A stretch of 64,000 nucleotides of DNA from Cruorifilaria tuberocauda (Eukaryota; Nematoda; Chromadorea; Rhabditida; Onchocercidae), in contig JABVXU010000030.1 in assembly GCA_013365365.1 (NCBI GenBank), positions 1 to 64,000 of the forward strand, written 5' to 3'. Below are positions 16,382-28,764 of the stretch, in pieces. Numbering within the stretch: position 1 is the stretch's first letter; each line of letters starts with the position of its first letter. Made by a program: the position numbers and the translations under genes. The notes beneath the pieces were generated by a model. The model saw only the letters and a program-made list of their open reading frames with translations. It ran no database searches and was not told the DNA's origin.

Positions 16382-19300
16382 ATGGTCGTTTGGGGCTTAT
16401 CGAACATCACGGATGCTTTACAAAAGCGTTTGTGCCGCTTTCTTATACATAGATATTTGAGCGATTTTTTGAAGTCAAGCATCAATTTGGAACAATTATC
16501 AGCTACTCTTTATGGTGGTATTGCATCTGTTAGCGATGTTGACATGGATGTACAGGTATCAGTTTCCACATTTTGTAGTAATGATGCTAGTTGCCGAAGA
16601 AAAATTGAACAGGTACTTTCACATGACAATTTTCAGTGAGAAGGCTAGTTTAAGTTTTTTTCAAGTATGAATTTTAAGTTTTTACTCAACAATAATGTAC
16701 TTCACCCGATCGATGTTTAAATGAAAAGAATAACTCAGCTAGAAATTTTTTTCTTTAGAGATTGAATGAAGTGTTTGAATCGATGAAAATACCATTTACG
16801 GTGGTTGAGGGGTATATTGGCGAAGTCAGTATCACAGTTCCATGGCAGTATATTCTCGTAAAATCTGTTGATTTGGAAGTGAAACGATTGCAACTTACAC
16901 TTCAGCTTCAGCATTGCGCAGATGACCCACCAGGAGATATAGGTCAAGAACCACAACTTTGATCTTTCATATCTTCCACAAGTTCAAAGTGTATTATTGA
17001 TTTTTTACTAACTGTAGGATAATTATTTACGTCTTCAGTGGCTTCAATGTTTGGAAGTGTTATGGGATCATTAGCAACATCTATGGAATTAGCACAAAGT
17101 TTTCTAAATCAAGAGGAAACTACCAATGAAGCGGATAAAGGCATTGAACAATTTGCTGAGGTATCAGTTTTTTCATGTTAGCCTTACAGACTCAATTCCT
17201 CATTTCATTACTAACAGACGTATAAAATTTAGGTTATTGATGCTGTTATCTCACGCTTTCGATTAATTTTCAACGATGTTATTATTCGCCTGGAAGGTAT
17301 TTCCGATCCGGAATCTGGGTTATACACTGCATTGGAATTGAGAATTGATTGGTCTGGTACTATCTGACATCATTTTCAGTTAACGAAATGAACTTTGTGG
17401 TTTTAGCTTTGCGATTGCGAATGATTTTAGCATTTGAAAATTTCTTCAACCTTCCTTTTGTTGATAAGAATTCATTTTCCAAAGATAATTTTTTTTTAAT
17501 CAAATTTGCATGAAAAACAAACCATTGTATCATGATATTTCATATAGGATTGAACTAATCGACGAACAGTTAGAATCAGAAGCTTTCAATGCTGAAACGG
17601 TAACTTCACAACCTCGTTCGTTATCAGCTGTTCCAGATTTCAATAAACTTTTCCATGTAAAAGGCATACGCCTCTATACCGATATTTTCACCAAGTAAGT
17701 TTTATGTGAATGTATATTTTTTAGTGCAAAATATGTAAGATGACTGAGAAATCTATTTACATATGCCATGAGTGATATATTACTGCAAGACATTATCATT
17801 TTTTTATTTAGACCAGGGATGAGGAATCTTCCGGAAGAAAATATTTCTGCCTCAACGCAGGTCATAACAAGTATGTATCTACGACGTGAGAAACAGAAAA
17901 CAATGAAAGTTGGTAGATCTACACACTGTTTAATTGGCTTTGCTTTTGCTAACTTCGTTTATGAATATTTTGCTAAAAAGTTTAGTTTTTAGTAATAAAT
18001 CTTTATTTTAACCCTCAGAATTTGCAAATTACTTTTAATTCTAGAAATTGTCTGCTTCTTCGGATTCATCAGATGAACACTCTGAAAAAAACGGCGGTGT
18101 GCCATGTTCCATACAGATGTCTACAGCTTCAACGATTTATGAATCATGTTATTCACGCAACAGCTGTATGGAAGATGAATTTCCTTCTGCCACTTCCATC
18201 AGCACTACGTATGTCTTGCTCATTCCTTCTGTATTTTGATTATTTTGTTTTAAATATAAGAATATATTGAAGCTGCAGGTTAGAGTCGAATCCAATTCTG
18301 TTTGCATCGTTTAGTGGTAGTGTTGAAACAGTCATTGTTCGAGTGCGTAACAACGAGATCTCATCGCAGTATACTTTGTCTTCTGAAAAGGTTGATTTTA
18401 TTTTCTTTGTTGATATTTTAAACTTAATTCATTTTTAAATTAAATTTGAAATTTTGAATTCTTGAATTCGTTGTTGGTTTTATCAGCTTATTTTTATTTT
18501 TTTTAGGAAATTAGCCTTAATTTTGATGGTTTGTGTATGTTTTTGACGCCTTCGCAACTAAACATTTTAAAAACATTCTTTGCTGCGATTACAAAACCTC
18601 CTTCAAACTCGGGTTTGTTTAAACAACTTGTACCAGCCTTGTATTTTCATTTGTTTAATGACTTTTTATTTTCGAAAGCTTATTGTGTCTCGTTTTAGAT
18701 GGTGCACAATGCAGTTTAGGAAAACCAATGTGTATGCAAGATTATCAGCAGGTTGAAGCCGAACTGCAAACAAGAATTGTACCATCGAACCAAATCGGTA
18801 CCGACTTTCAGCATGGTAAGCTTCATTTCTAGTAATCTTTCTTAGAGATTAATTTTAATTTGGTTCCTTCTTTTTGTAGAACTGTGATTTTAAGGGCGAT
18901 AATGGGTCTTATTCTTCATGCACTTTTTTTATACGGTGTAATAGGAAGATTCAGTAGTGTGCGAACCACTAAATTTTTTTTTGGTGGAGTCAGAAATCAT
19001 TATGTTATTCAGGCAATTGGGGTGGTTCAATGATGTTTTACGATGCACAGAGAAAACCTTCAGTAGCATCGATTGAAGAGCAAATGGCTAATGTTTCGTT
19101 GAATCTCAGTGATGTAAGAGATGGTCGAAGTAGCAAATTTTCGAAGGAGATTTCAAGAAGTGACTGTTCGCAGAGTTGGTTTTTATCTCGAAAATGCCAT
19201 ACAAGATTAGCAAAGAAAGGATGCTTGATGAAATATGTCTACGAACCAGTATTAATTTCAAAAATCGTTATATAATATTTCATATTGCAGAAATTTTGAA

Positions 19301-22300
19301 AGATTCGGATACTGTATTTGACATGATCAGTGTTAAGGCAAGCATTTGCAATGTTATCGTTGTTCTCACTCATAAAGATTATCTTGGACAAGATGAAGTT
19401 CGAAATAGGTTTGCTATAATTTTCGGGTTCTTCATGACAACGAGAAATTTTGTTATAGTGAATGCTTTTAATTAGTTACCCATTCATTTCAGAGGAGCCG
19501 AAAACATTGCTGATATGATCAGTTCATATAAGGAGCTGGCAGAAAGATTCTTCAAGATGGCATCTTCTTTGCGGTTCGGAGTCCAATTGAATGAATTAAG
19601 TCGGAATACGAAACATCTGTATGGAGACGACCATTTGCAGTAAATTTTTAATTCTTCTGTCATGTATTTTTTTATTTTTGTTTCAATTCCATTCCTCTTT
19701 AGATTCATTGGTGAAGGAGTCGCTTTTAGTTACAATCAAGTGAGAAGTCGGGAAAACTATTCCTTTTCAATGAGTTTAGAATCGCTGGATGTGGAATTAT
19801 CAGAAGTTCTGTCACCGGCATCATCTAGCACGGTATTATTTTCTCCGTAATTATGTCGGTACTATTTGCGAGGTAATACTTGCAGATGCAATAAATTTTT
19901 TTTTAAATTCATTTTTAAGAACGTCGAAGAAAATATCAAGCTGTTTTCATTTCGTGATTATGCATCAACAGCTGAAAAAAGCCGCCGATTAATGATTATT
20001 GTAGAAAATGTCAAAAATTCACAGGTTTGCATTATGAAGGGATATTGATCTTTTACTATTTAGTTAAATTGCTTTGTCAAAAACTATATATAAAATGCAG
20101 ATATGTTTTTTCTGGAAATTTGGGGTTTCAAATGGTCGTTTGTCATATAACAGTTTCAGCATCATGATGTGACGGTAAACCTGGCAACTTGTGAAAGTGA
20201 ATTGGACATTTCTATAATTGATCGGATATCTTCCCTTTTGATAACGAAGCCTTTTCATACTTATCCATTTCCTTCAATTCACAACATTAACGATGTATCA
20301 CGAGGCTTGAAGTAAATTTTGCATGCTAATGTTATGTATCGGATTTTACTGAAAAGTAATTTGCTTCAGTCTTACTGCGGCTGATGATTTTTTAGAACAG
20401 ATTTGCTCTTTACCGCTATGCAAGACGCGAACATTACACCATTATCACTAGCACTTATTATTGGCTGTCCAGAATGGGATTTAAATTTGAGGTTTGGTCT
20501 TTTTCATTTAGTCATGCACATAGAAAGTTTTTTCAAAGTTTCGATTTATTTTTAATGTTAATGTTGTTTGATTCTTAGGATACCAGTAGTAGATTTGCGA
20601 CGTTCTGGATCTCCAATTCGAACACCTCACTGGAAAAGAAATTTACACAAGGAGTCAATAAGGTTGACTTTAACGGATGTTAGATTAGAGGTGCCAAAAT
20701 TTGATGTGTCTCGTTTAAGACAATATGGAACAGTTATTATTTCGGCTTCTGCTGTAAACGGTATTTTTATGCTTTTCATAGGAATAATTTTTGGCTTTTC
20801 AGAGATAGAAGGTTGTGTTAGAGATTGCTGACATTGAGATCATCTGAAAACATGATTCTATCAACAATTTTTATATTCAAGATCTTTATAAAACTGATGC
20901 AAACTAATACAAAGGCCATGAAATATATAGTTTCTTTTCATTATTAGCATTGAATGATGTTTACGATTGGGCATTCTCTCCATTGCAAATTTTAGGATCC
21001 TTCAATCTGGTTGGAAAAACTGGCTCAACAAGTCTCGAATCTGTCATTTTTTTTGCTGGTTGTTCAGAAACTTGTGGCGGAGGTTGTGTCAGGTACATTG
21101 AAAGGATATTTTTTGTAAAGACAGTCTGTATCTCTGAATTGATTGATAACTTAATCATTCTTAATGGTGCTATTTGTTAATAATCATAATAAAGTGTAAT
21201 ACTTGTCATCATGAAACTAATTTTTAGCTTGAAGCTTAGCTACGATAATAGAAATAGTAGCTTAGAGTCGACTTCTACGCGCTGTAATGAAGCAGGTTAC
21301 TCATGTGCCTCACAATATGGCGCTGAAAGCGAAGCAGATGTAAAAATGGAGGGACCATTCTCAAAATGTGTTATACGCAATGAGAACCGAATGGTTGATA
21401 TTTACTCATCATCATCACTTTTTTTATCGTAATTATGGTGAATATTGATTTCACAATATTTAGATAATTATGGTTGGGAGCACAAAGGAGATGTTAGAAT
21501 TTGGTGAAAATTGTCTATCAAATGCACGAGTGAATTGTGAATTAACTGTCCCAGTACTGCGAGTTCACTTACCTAGTCGTCACTATTACGAAGTTATTTA
21601 TAATAGGTAAGTCTTTCTGTCATTGTAATGTGAAGTGTGACTAGTATAGAGGTACAAGACATTCTCTCTCTACGAGCTTCATATAAGCTGATAAGATCTA
21701 TTAAAATCCTACGGAATAAATTATTGATTTTGATGGGTATTAATTATGTCAAATGACTTTTTTAAAGATAATTTAAGATGATTTGGAGTAAAATTAATTA
21801 TATCAGTGACATAATTATTTTTTGTCCAATGTTGGGATTGTTTGTACTCGTGTTCAAGCGTGTTGTTTTTTGGTGATTGATTAAATTTCTTTTATAATTG
21901 TACTAAAATTCCAATACTTTTTGAATTGTTTCATAAATTCTAATATATGAAGATTGGTGAATGACTTGTCAATGTGGCAACCATCTTCCCCTATCTTCAA
22001 TAGTTCTGATCGGCACAGAGATATGGAAGTGTTGGATGATGGACTCTTCGAACTCTGTAAATCTTCAAAAAGGAAAAGTAATTTCTCTTGGATATTTACT
22101 TATAATCTTTCCATAAGTTCTTTTTTGCTTGCTTGGATTAAAATTTCATTAACATTAAATTTCGTTTTCTGAATGAATCGAGTAATATTTCATGTTTTAG
22201 TTTTAGTTTTAGTTAATGTTTTGGTTTCAAATTTTTTGAAATTACAGATTCCACACACAGTGAGTGTAATATTTCCTGCTCTCATGGCTCGACTCCAACA

Positions 22301-25300
22301 GTAAATGCATTAGGCAACGAGAAATCTCATGATTTTTGTTTGCTGGCAAATGTAAATGATGGTCGAGTACTCATGGGAACTGAATTTGAAGTTTGTTTTT
22401 GGAATCTTTCGAAGATTCATTTTTGCTATATATCTCTCCTACCTTCCTTTCTTAATTTTTCTGGCTTTCAGGATGGAGTTATAAAGAAAATGGGTCAAGT
22501 TGGTGCGATTCTGCATAAAACGCAAATAATGACAGTTAACGGTTTTCATGGCAACAAGGAGCTATCTTATTTCTATTCAACTTCCAAAATTGCCAATTTT
22601 TTTCATAGAAGTAAGCGCTCGTTAACCACAAAATCTTTTACTCAGTTTCCAACACTTCTTGATATATACGCACACTTAGTGCTAATATTATCTTTAGATC
22701 TTGATGGAGATGTAATCCCGTATGAACGGTGTGTTTTGAAAAAGGATTTCGCCCAACATTTCAAAGAAGGAATTCAAGTAGAACAGATAGTAGATGAAGA
22801 AATTTGTTTTCTGGAGGAGGAAGAGGATAATTTCGCCATCGCAATTAGAATTAACTTTCATTTTTCCGAAAATCTTAAGGTTTTTATTTATTGTTTGTTA
22901 AATCTCCATACCATCAGAGTTTTTTTGATTAATTTGGGCAAAGATTATCCCCAATGTGATTCATCATTCTTTTTTTGAAATCAAAAAGTTGAACACATTG
23001 TTTCCTGCATGGTTTCGGAATTTTTTTTTCAGAAATAGCTATATCATTGATTTTTCGTTTTTTAGCTATGTTTTTTATTGTTAATTCATAGTAGTGTTTT
23101 TTGATGCCAGAATTGACCAACCGAAAATACTGCAGAATATGCTGGTTGGAGTTGGTATTCGTAATACGATGTTGCATTTAAAACCTTATGCAAATGCTGA
23201 GCAGTTTTGGATTAATCAATTGATTAATTTCTTCGATATCGTCGATTATGGTATTCCTGGCTACGAAATCCCACGAACAACAACAGAACTACACATACAT
23301 TTCTCATCGTCCATGTTGGCCTACGAACATTATTTTGAGAATCCATCACCTCCTTTATCATTACGGTTAGTTGGATATGTATAATCAAATGACTTGCTGA
23401 TTCCTTAAAATCACATGTGTATTTTTAAGGATAAGTCATTTGATACTACATACACTATTCGGAGTTCAGATTGCTTTTTTTTCCCTGAAATCCCGGACTT
23501 TTCAGAGTAATGCTTGGTTCCTGCGATATTAGTAGTCGGATCATGCAGGACCTAGAAATATACAAATTTGAATGCATATTTGAGCAGCTTAAGCTGTTCG
23601 CTTCATTCAGTCCGGATGCCCAAATCACCAGGAATCAAAATGAAACCAAAAAATCTGCAAAATTTGAGCATAAATTCATACATATGTTGTCTGTGGGCAT
23701 GTTGCAACTAGAGGTATGTATTGCATTGAGTTATTTAACGTATAACTTATCAAAAAACTTTGGATGCTCTCTTTTTATTTATTGTTAGAAAATCTTATGT
23801 CATTATGTTTTTTTGATGTGTTTTTTGATGTGCGGTAAGTAGTTGCAGCGTCATATGGTTATAGACTGCTTTGAATATACTACTATTTATGTTGTCCATT
23901 CCAATAAAATATCAGCATTTGGAATTATAATTTTCAGGTGATGGCAGCGAAAAATTCCGATACTGCTGATGGCAGGCCAAACAAGTGTTTTCCATTTCTG
24001 GAAGTTAGATGTAAAAATGATTTGTTGAAGGTAATTCAAATTTTTCAAGTCGAACAGTTCTTTTAAAAGTTTTAACTTTTTATTTTGAATAGCGGCATTA
24101 ACATTCAAAATAATTATAAAAATTGCAGCTGTGGGCATGTTCGGATTCCCTGTGTTTAGTGATTAATGTAGTTGCTGAGTTATTAGATGCTCAAACTTCC
24201 AAAGTGGCTCCACCTAAGCAAACGCCAATCAATAAAACAGTCGGAAATTCAAGAAAGCAATCCACTGAACAACAAATAGCTACTATTGAAGTAAGTTCTG
24301 TCAGTAAGTGTGCTCTACAATATATATTCCATGACATTTTAAATAAGTATTTCAAATCTTATAGGAGAAGTATGAAGAAAAGCTTTGTTCTTATTGATGA
24401 TTCATTTTCTATGGGGTGAAATTCTCTATTATTGTTTCTTTTGAAAACTAGAACAAAATCATTATTAGGATCTACTTAAAGAAATATGTCATATCCATTT
24501 TTCATTGTTAGTTTTCCACTGCTGCTTTGGTTTCACTTATCAAATCTACAGTTTTGTTTTTAAAGTAATTTAATATGTTTTGTGTATTTACCGCACTAGT
24601 GTTCCAACCAGAGCAGTGGGTGAAACCGGGATAGTGAAGTCAAAATCCCAGCTGTTCCGGTTTTATCTCTTCGCTATGATGAGTAAATTAAAATTGGGAT
24701 CACACGATTATTCATTTTTATCTGTACTATTTGGAGTTTTGAAATTTAGAAAATGGTACGATCAGCGGTATCACAATCTAGACATGAGATTTTTGAGTAC
24801 TCGACGGATTCACCTGAGAATTTGTCAGACAGTTCTCAAACATTATCGAATGCGATGATAGGTAAGTTTTGTGTAACCTTAGTCATTTTTTAAATTATTT
24901 TTAAAGTATGACTAATATATGTTGTCTTCCTACCAGATTCATCTTTCAATAAGCAATTGATGCTGCAGATTTAATTGATATGACAAAGGAAAGTGGACCT
25001 AAAGGTTCATCTGGAGCATTCGGAAGTGATGAAGGCTTTTGTCTACTTGACGAAATCCCGGGTAGCGGAATCACGGTATATATTCTTTGTGAATTCCTGA
25101 CTTCCTCTAAAATATACTATATACTTTTCATATTTATTTTTAGAGTTAGGTTAGGATTTCTTCTTCATGGTAATGTAAGATTTTAGACTGGTAATGGTAA
25201 ACCATGGGCACGGTTTCTGTTCTCTGACGATGCAGCTCCTGTTATATACGATGATTATTTGACAAAAATCGACGGTTGGTCGAACAGATCGATTCTTTTT

Positions 25301-28300
25301 GCTATGAACAAAATTCCCACTCCGTTTGTCAAATATTCTATTGATGATGTGTCGCTGGAACTTCATTTGTACGGTGGTGCTGACTTCAGTAAGTTATCGC
25401 TTAACATTTTGTAAATTTCAAATCTATGCGGATTTTACTAATTGCGCAGTTGTTTTTGAATACTTCAGGCACTTCGAAACCGCCTTCCAAACCTTATTGT
25501 ATATCAAATGGAGGAAAGTTACGCCGTGACAACTCTCCTGTTGGTGGTTATTATAGAGATTATTCTGCTCATGTAGATTTGCGTTTTTCTAAAGCAAGTT
25601 TTACTGATCGATTCGTATTGTTATTTTAAATGTTTTTTTTATAGACTTATATCCTAGTATTCTCTTTATCTATAAAATTCTATCTCTTGAATGATTACAA
25701 CTGATTACATTAGGTAAAATTCATGTTCGAATTGTACGATAAAGGGGCACCCGCTTTGTCAACAAGACTCTTCAGTATTGGCTCAATCGAAATTTTGGAT
25801 AAAATGGTGTCTTCAAAAATTAATAAGCTGCTCTATCCGGTAAGCTGCAAAAATAACCCATTTTTCAAAGGGGATTACTATGCGAGGGATCATGCTACAT
25901 TTTTTGTTGGTTTTCCTCAAACTGATTAGTTATTCTGTATAATTGCATCCAATTATTTATTTGCAGCATGTGTGGGATCGCACGTTCCCGCGTCACTCTC
26001 ACTCGCCGATGTTTTCAGTTCGCTTATATGAAACTCCTCAACATGAAGGTAAAATGAAGGTTTCCTTGTTGCCTTTGCGTATCAACGCCGACCAGGATAC
26101 TCTGGAGTTTCTCGAAGATTATATAAATGATCTCTCAAGTAGTGTTGCTGTCTTGCAAGCAGGTTTGGTCCTTCCTGAATTTTAATAAGTTGGTAGTTTT
26201 TAGAATGATCGTTTATAAAAATCATTTAGAGTAACTTTTTTAATTTAGAAAATAATGCAGCATCGAAAATGCCAGAGAAGCCTTGGTTAGAAGTGCATCT
26301 GGATGAAAATTCCGATAGCGTGCGGTACGCTGGAGATGCATATTCAGATGCAGTGACAAACTGTATGGAAGTGACTATGCAAACTGATTCATTTCTGAAT
26401 GAATGTATTGGACGCCAGATGGAGACTTACAACGACGAACAACGACGAGACTCACTATTGACATGTGATCTACTTAATTTGCATATTCGTCAGTATCTTA
26501 TATTAATCGGACTGAGAATTAGTGCTTCGAATATATTGAATGGTCCAGATGTAATTAGATGAAGTTCTAAGAGACGTTTCAGGTGATGATTTTCGTCTGG
26601 ATGAAGGTAACAACGATAACTTTATAGTCACTGAACGGCCAGATTCAGCGAGTAATTTGTTTGATGAAAGTGGTAATTTGAATTGAATAAATTATTTTTG
26701 CTCAATAATTTTTTTAGGGATTAAGCTTGAAAATTTTATTCTGCTGGGATTTTAGGGCCAATAAGTGATGATATTACAAATTTAATGGATGATACGAATT
26801 TTCCTCTTCCGTCGTCATCGAATGTCTTCATTCAGTCCTTTAGTACAGAAAAGACTGATAGCCACATTCATGCTGTTTTACCAACCGTTTGTGAAGAAGC
26901 AAACAGTGTAAAATCAAAGCTTGGTGTTATGAAAGAAGAAAAGAACAATGAAGAATCTATTTCTGTACCGGTATTTGTTATCATAAAACTTTGTTTTCAT
27001 TGTCATGTGTGACTGTCATGCTATTTTTTAGAACAAACGAAAATCCTTGTTCAGGCTTAGACGAAGTATGGTTTTTTAAGCTTGCATAACTGCTCCTATG
27101 TGACATTTACACTTTTATTTTTAGAGATATCAAGACTTCATATCAATTTATTCCGTCTCTACAATTAGAGTCTACTTCTACATATAAGGTGAACAGTCCG
27201 TTATCCTTCTTAAATCACTGTATTCTTTCAGACCGGTTATCAAAGCATCGAAAATACTTTGGAAATTGACTCCTGTGAAACAGAATCGATTGTTAAAGGA
27301 AAGATCTACTTTAAGTAATAACCATTCTATGTAAAGTATTTCCAAAATAACGGTTTAACAGGCTATTCGTTCTATATTTCCACGTCATATTTTGTTGACA
27401 CTAACTACGTACTCTATATTTGTTATAGGGAATTTATTTTTTCGCCATCTGCAACTATTCGTTTGGATTTGAATGGAAAACGAATGCGTCCAGATCAGGG
27501 TTGGATTTTGGGGCTTTTGGTAGGGCTGAGCGATTTCAAATGCACTGAAATACGTTTAAAGGAACTTAATTGTACTCGAGGACTTCTTGGCTATGATCGA
27601 TGTATCAAAGTAAATTATACTAATGCTTTTCAATGCACAGTTAAATATCTTAATAATTTTAAATTATAATTATTCTAAAAGTAACAGTCGTTTGTTTAGT
27701 TGTTCTCTTTGTGTCGTCCGTATTTTTTTTAAATTTTAGTTTGCTATTAATGCCTGGCTTAACGATATTAACAACAAACAATTAGTGCAGTTTATTACGT
27801 CATATGGACCTATCAAGTCGCTGGTTGAAATTGGTGAGAGAATTTTAAACGTCATATTTTTCATGAAAACATTAAAACCAGAGTTTACCAAATTTCAGAG
27901 CCTTGTTTCTTAATTTTTATTTGTTGATTAAATGATTCTTTTCAATGCTATAAATTCACAGATTATTAAATGCCTTAGTTGTAGTTTCCGGTAGCTTCAG
28001 GCTTTGGGATTCGAGATCTATTTTTGATGCCAGTAAACGAGTATTGCAGAGAAGAAGGTCATATTGTAAAAGGATTACAAAGAGGGGCAGAAAGTTTTGG
28101 TATATCAACCGCAACGGCTGCGGTAGATATGCTTCAGAGAATGGTGGGAGTTGTACAGGTAGAGATTTATTCATATTTTTGTTTGTTCTTCAAAAAAAAA
28201 CGAAATTTGACGAAATGTTGCAGAGCGTAGCGGAACTGGCATTTGATATTGTTTCACCCGAATATCCTATATATCGACATCGAAGAAATATGATAGATTA

Positions 28301-28764
28301 TACTGTGCTTCGACCACCAAATGATATCAGAGAAGGCTTTAATATGGCCTTGGAAGCGATTGGGCGGGTAAGGAAATAAACAATAAAAATAATATTTTAA
28401 AGATATTTCTAGTACTTAATTACCTTCCTGAACACCATGAATAATTTTAGGAAATAAGTGATACGGCATTAGATTTCCAATTAGCTGCACTGGAAGATCA
28501 GGCAAGCGGTTATTCGACTGTACGCGGTTTCCTTCGACAAGCTCCAACCACAGTATTACGGCCTATAATTGCCGTTAGTAAAGCTACAGCTAACATTCTT
28601 GGTGGAGTGAGGAATCAAATGAAACCAGACAGTCACAGGTAGATTCCTAAATAAAAACAGTGGTATTGAGAACGAATAAGAGAAGCTTGTTTTGATTTGT
28701 AAAAATTCCTGAGGATTTCTGAGACCTGAACTTTTGTAGGGAAGAGATGGAGAAATGGAAATAA
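16382..28764 (+). CDS. atg-2: autophagy-related lipid-transfer protein ATG2
   Basis: Bridge-like protein that moves phospholipid from ER to the growing autophagosome and also sits on lipid droplets. 47 exons, about 2162 residues (vertebrate about 1940-2080): 16382-16555, 16759-16942, 17039-17160, 17233-17351, 17548-17694, 17812-17860, 18045-18208, 18279-18390, 18507-18612, 18699-18815, 19013-~19159, 19291-19408, 19493-19639, 19703-19832, 19920-20024, 20160-20311, 20396-20491, 20579-20760, 20948-21092, 21228-21393, 21464-21606, 21953-22077, 22248-22390, 22472-22610, 22698-22879, 23136-23365, 23506-23713, 23938-24030, 24129-24290, 24750-24861, 24969-25075, 25187-25388, 25469-25593, 25714-25839, 25967-26162, 26249-26488, 26583-26672, 26756-26970, 27032-27065, 27127-27188, 27232-27314, 27429-27609, 27740-27833, 28001-28158, 28224-28367, 28451-28638, 28740-28764. 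N-terminal chorein region (KRLCRFLIHRYLSDFLK); C-terminal ATG2 domain (GWILGLLVGLSDFKCTEIRL, LGGVRNQ). Weakest edges: 17860, 19159, 26488. Confidence 0.95.
24969..25388 (+). other. atg-2: ATG2 LIR and WIPI-binding region (exons 31-32)
   Basis: These two exons encode the stretch that in human ATG2A and ATG2B carries the LC3/GABARAP-interacting motif followed by the WIPI-binding peptide. An acidic segment leads into FCLL (residues about 1430-1433; human FCIL), giving SDEGFCLLDEIPG. About 36 residues on, DDYLTK stands where human has DGYFSR. The following VSLELHLYGGADF aligns with human VSLVWHLYGGRDF, which fixes the register. Confidence 0.75.
25594..25713 (+). other. atg-2: GC-AG intron of atg-2
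   Basis: The exon reading LRFSK ends at AAA and is followed by GCAAGT, the classical non-canonical GC donor; the acceptor is ATTAG at 25713. Phase 0 on both sides and the match of SK|VKF to human SKVSF fix this junction. The nearby GT at 25598 would give the wrong phase and a stop. Confidence 0.8.

Noticed and set aside
22340..22978. 212-codon continuous plus-strand ORF
   Set aside because: It is two or three atg-2 exons plus intervening intron sequence that happens to be open. Conservation supports splicing rather than one long exon, though retention of 22611-22697 is kept as a finding.
24598..24660. candidate extra atg-2 exon beginning after CACTAG (VPTRAVGETG)
   Set aside because: The phase required by the flanking exons (24290 and 24750) gives an immediate stop. 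Joining the flanking exons directly is in frame.
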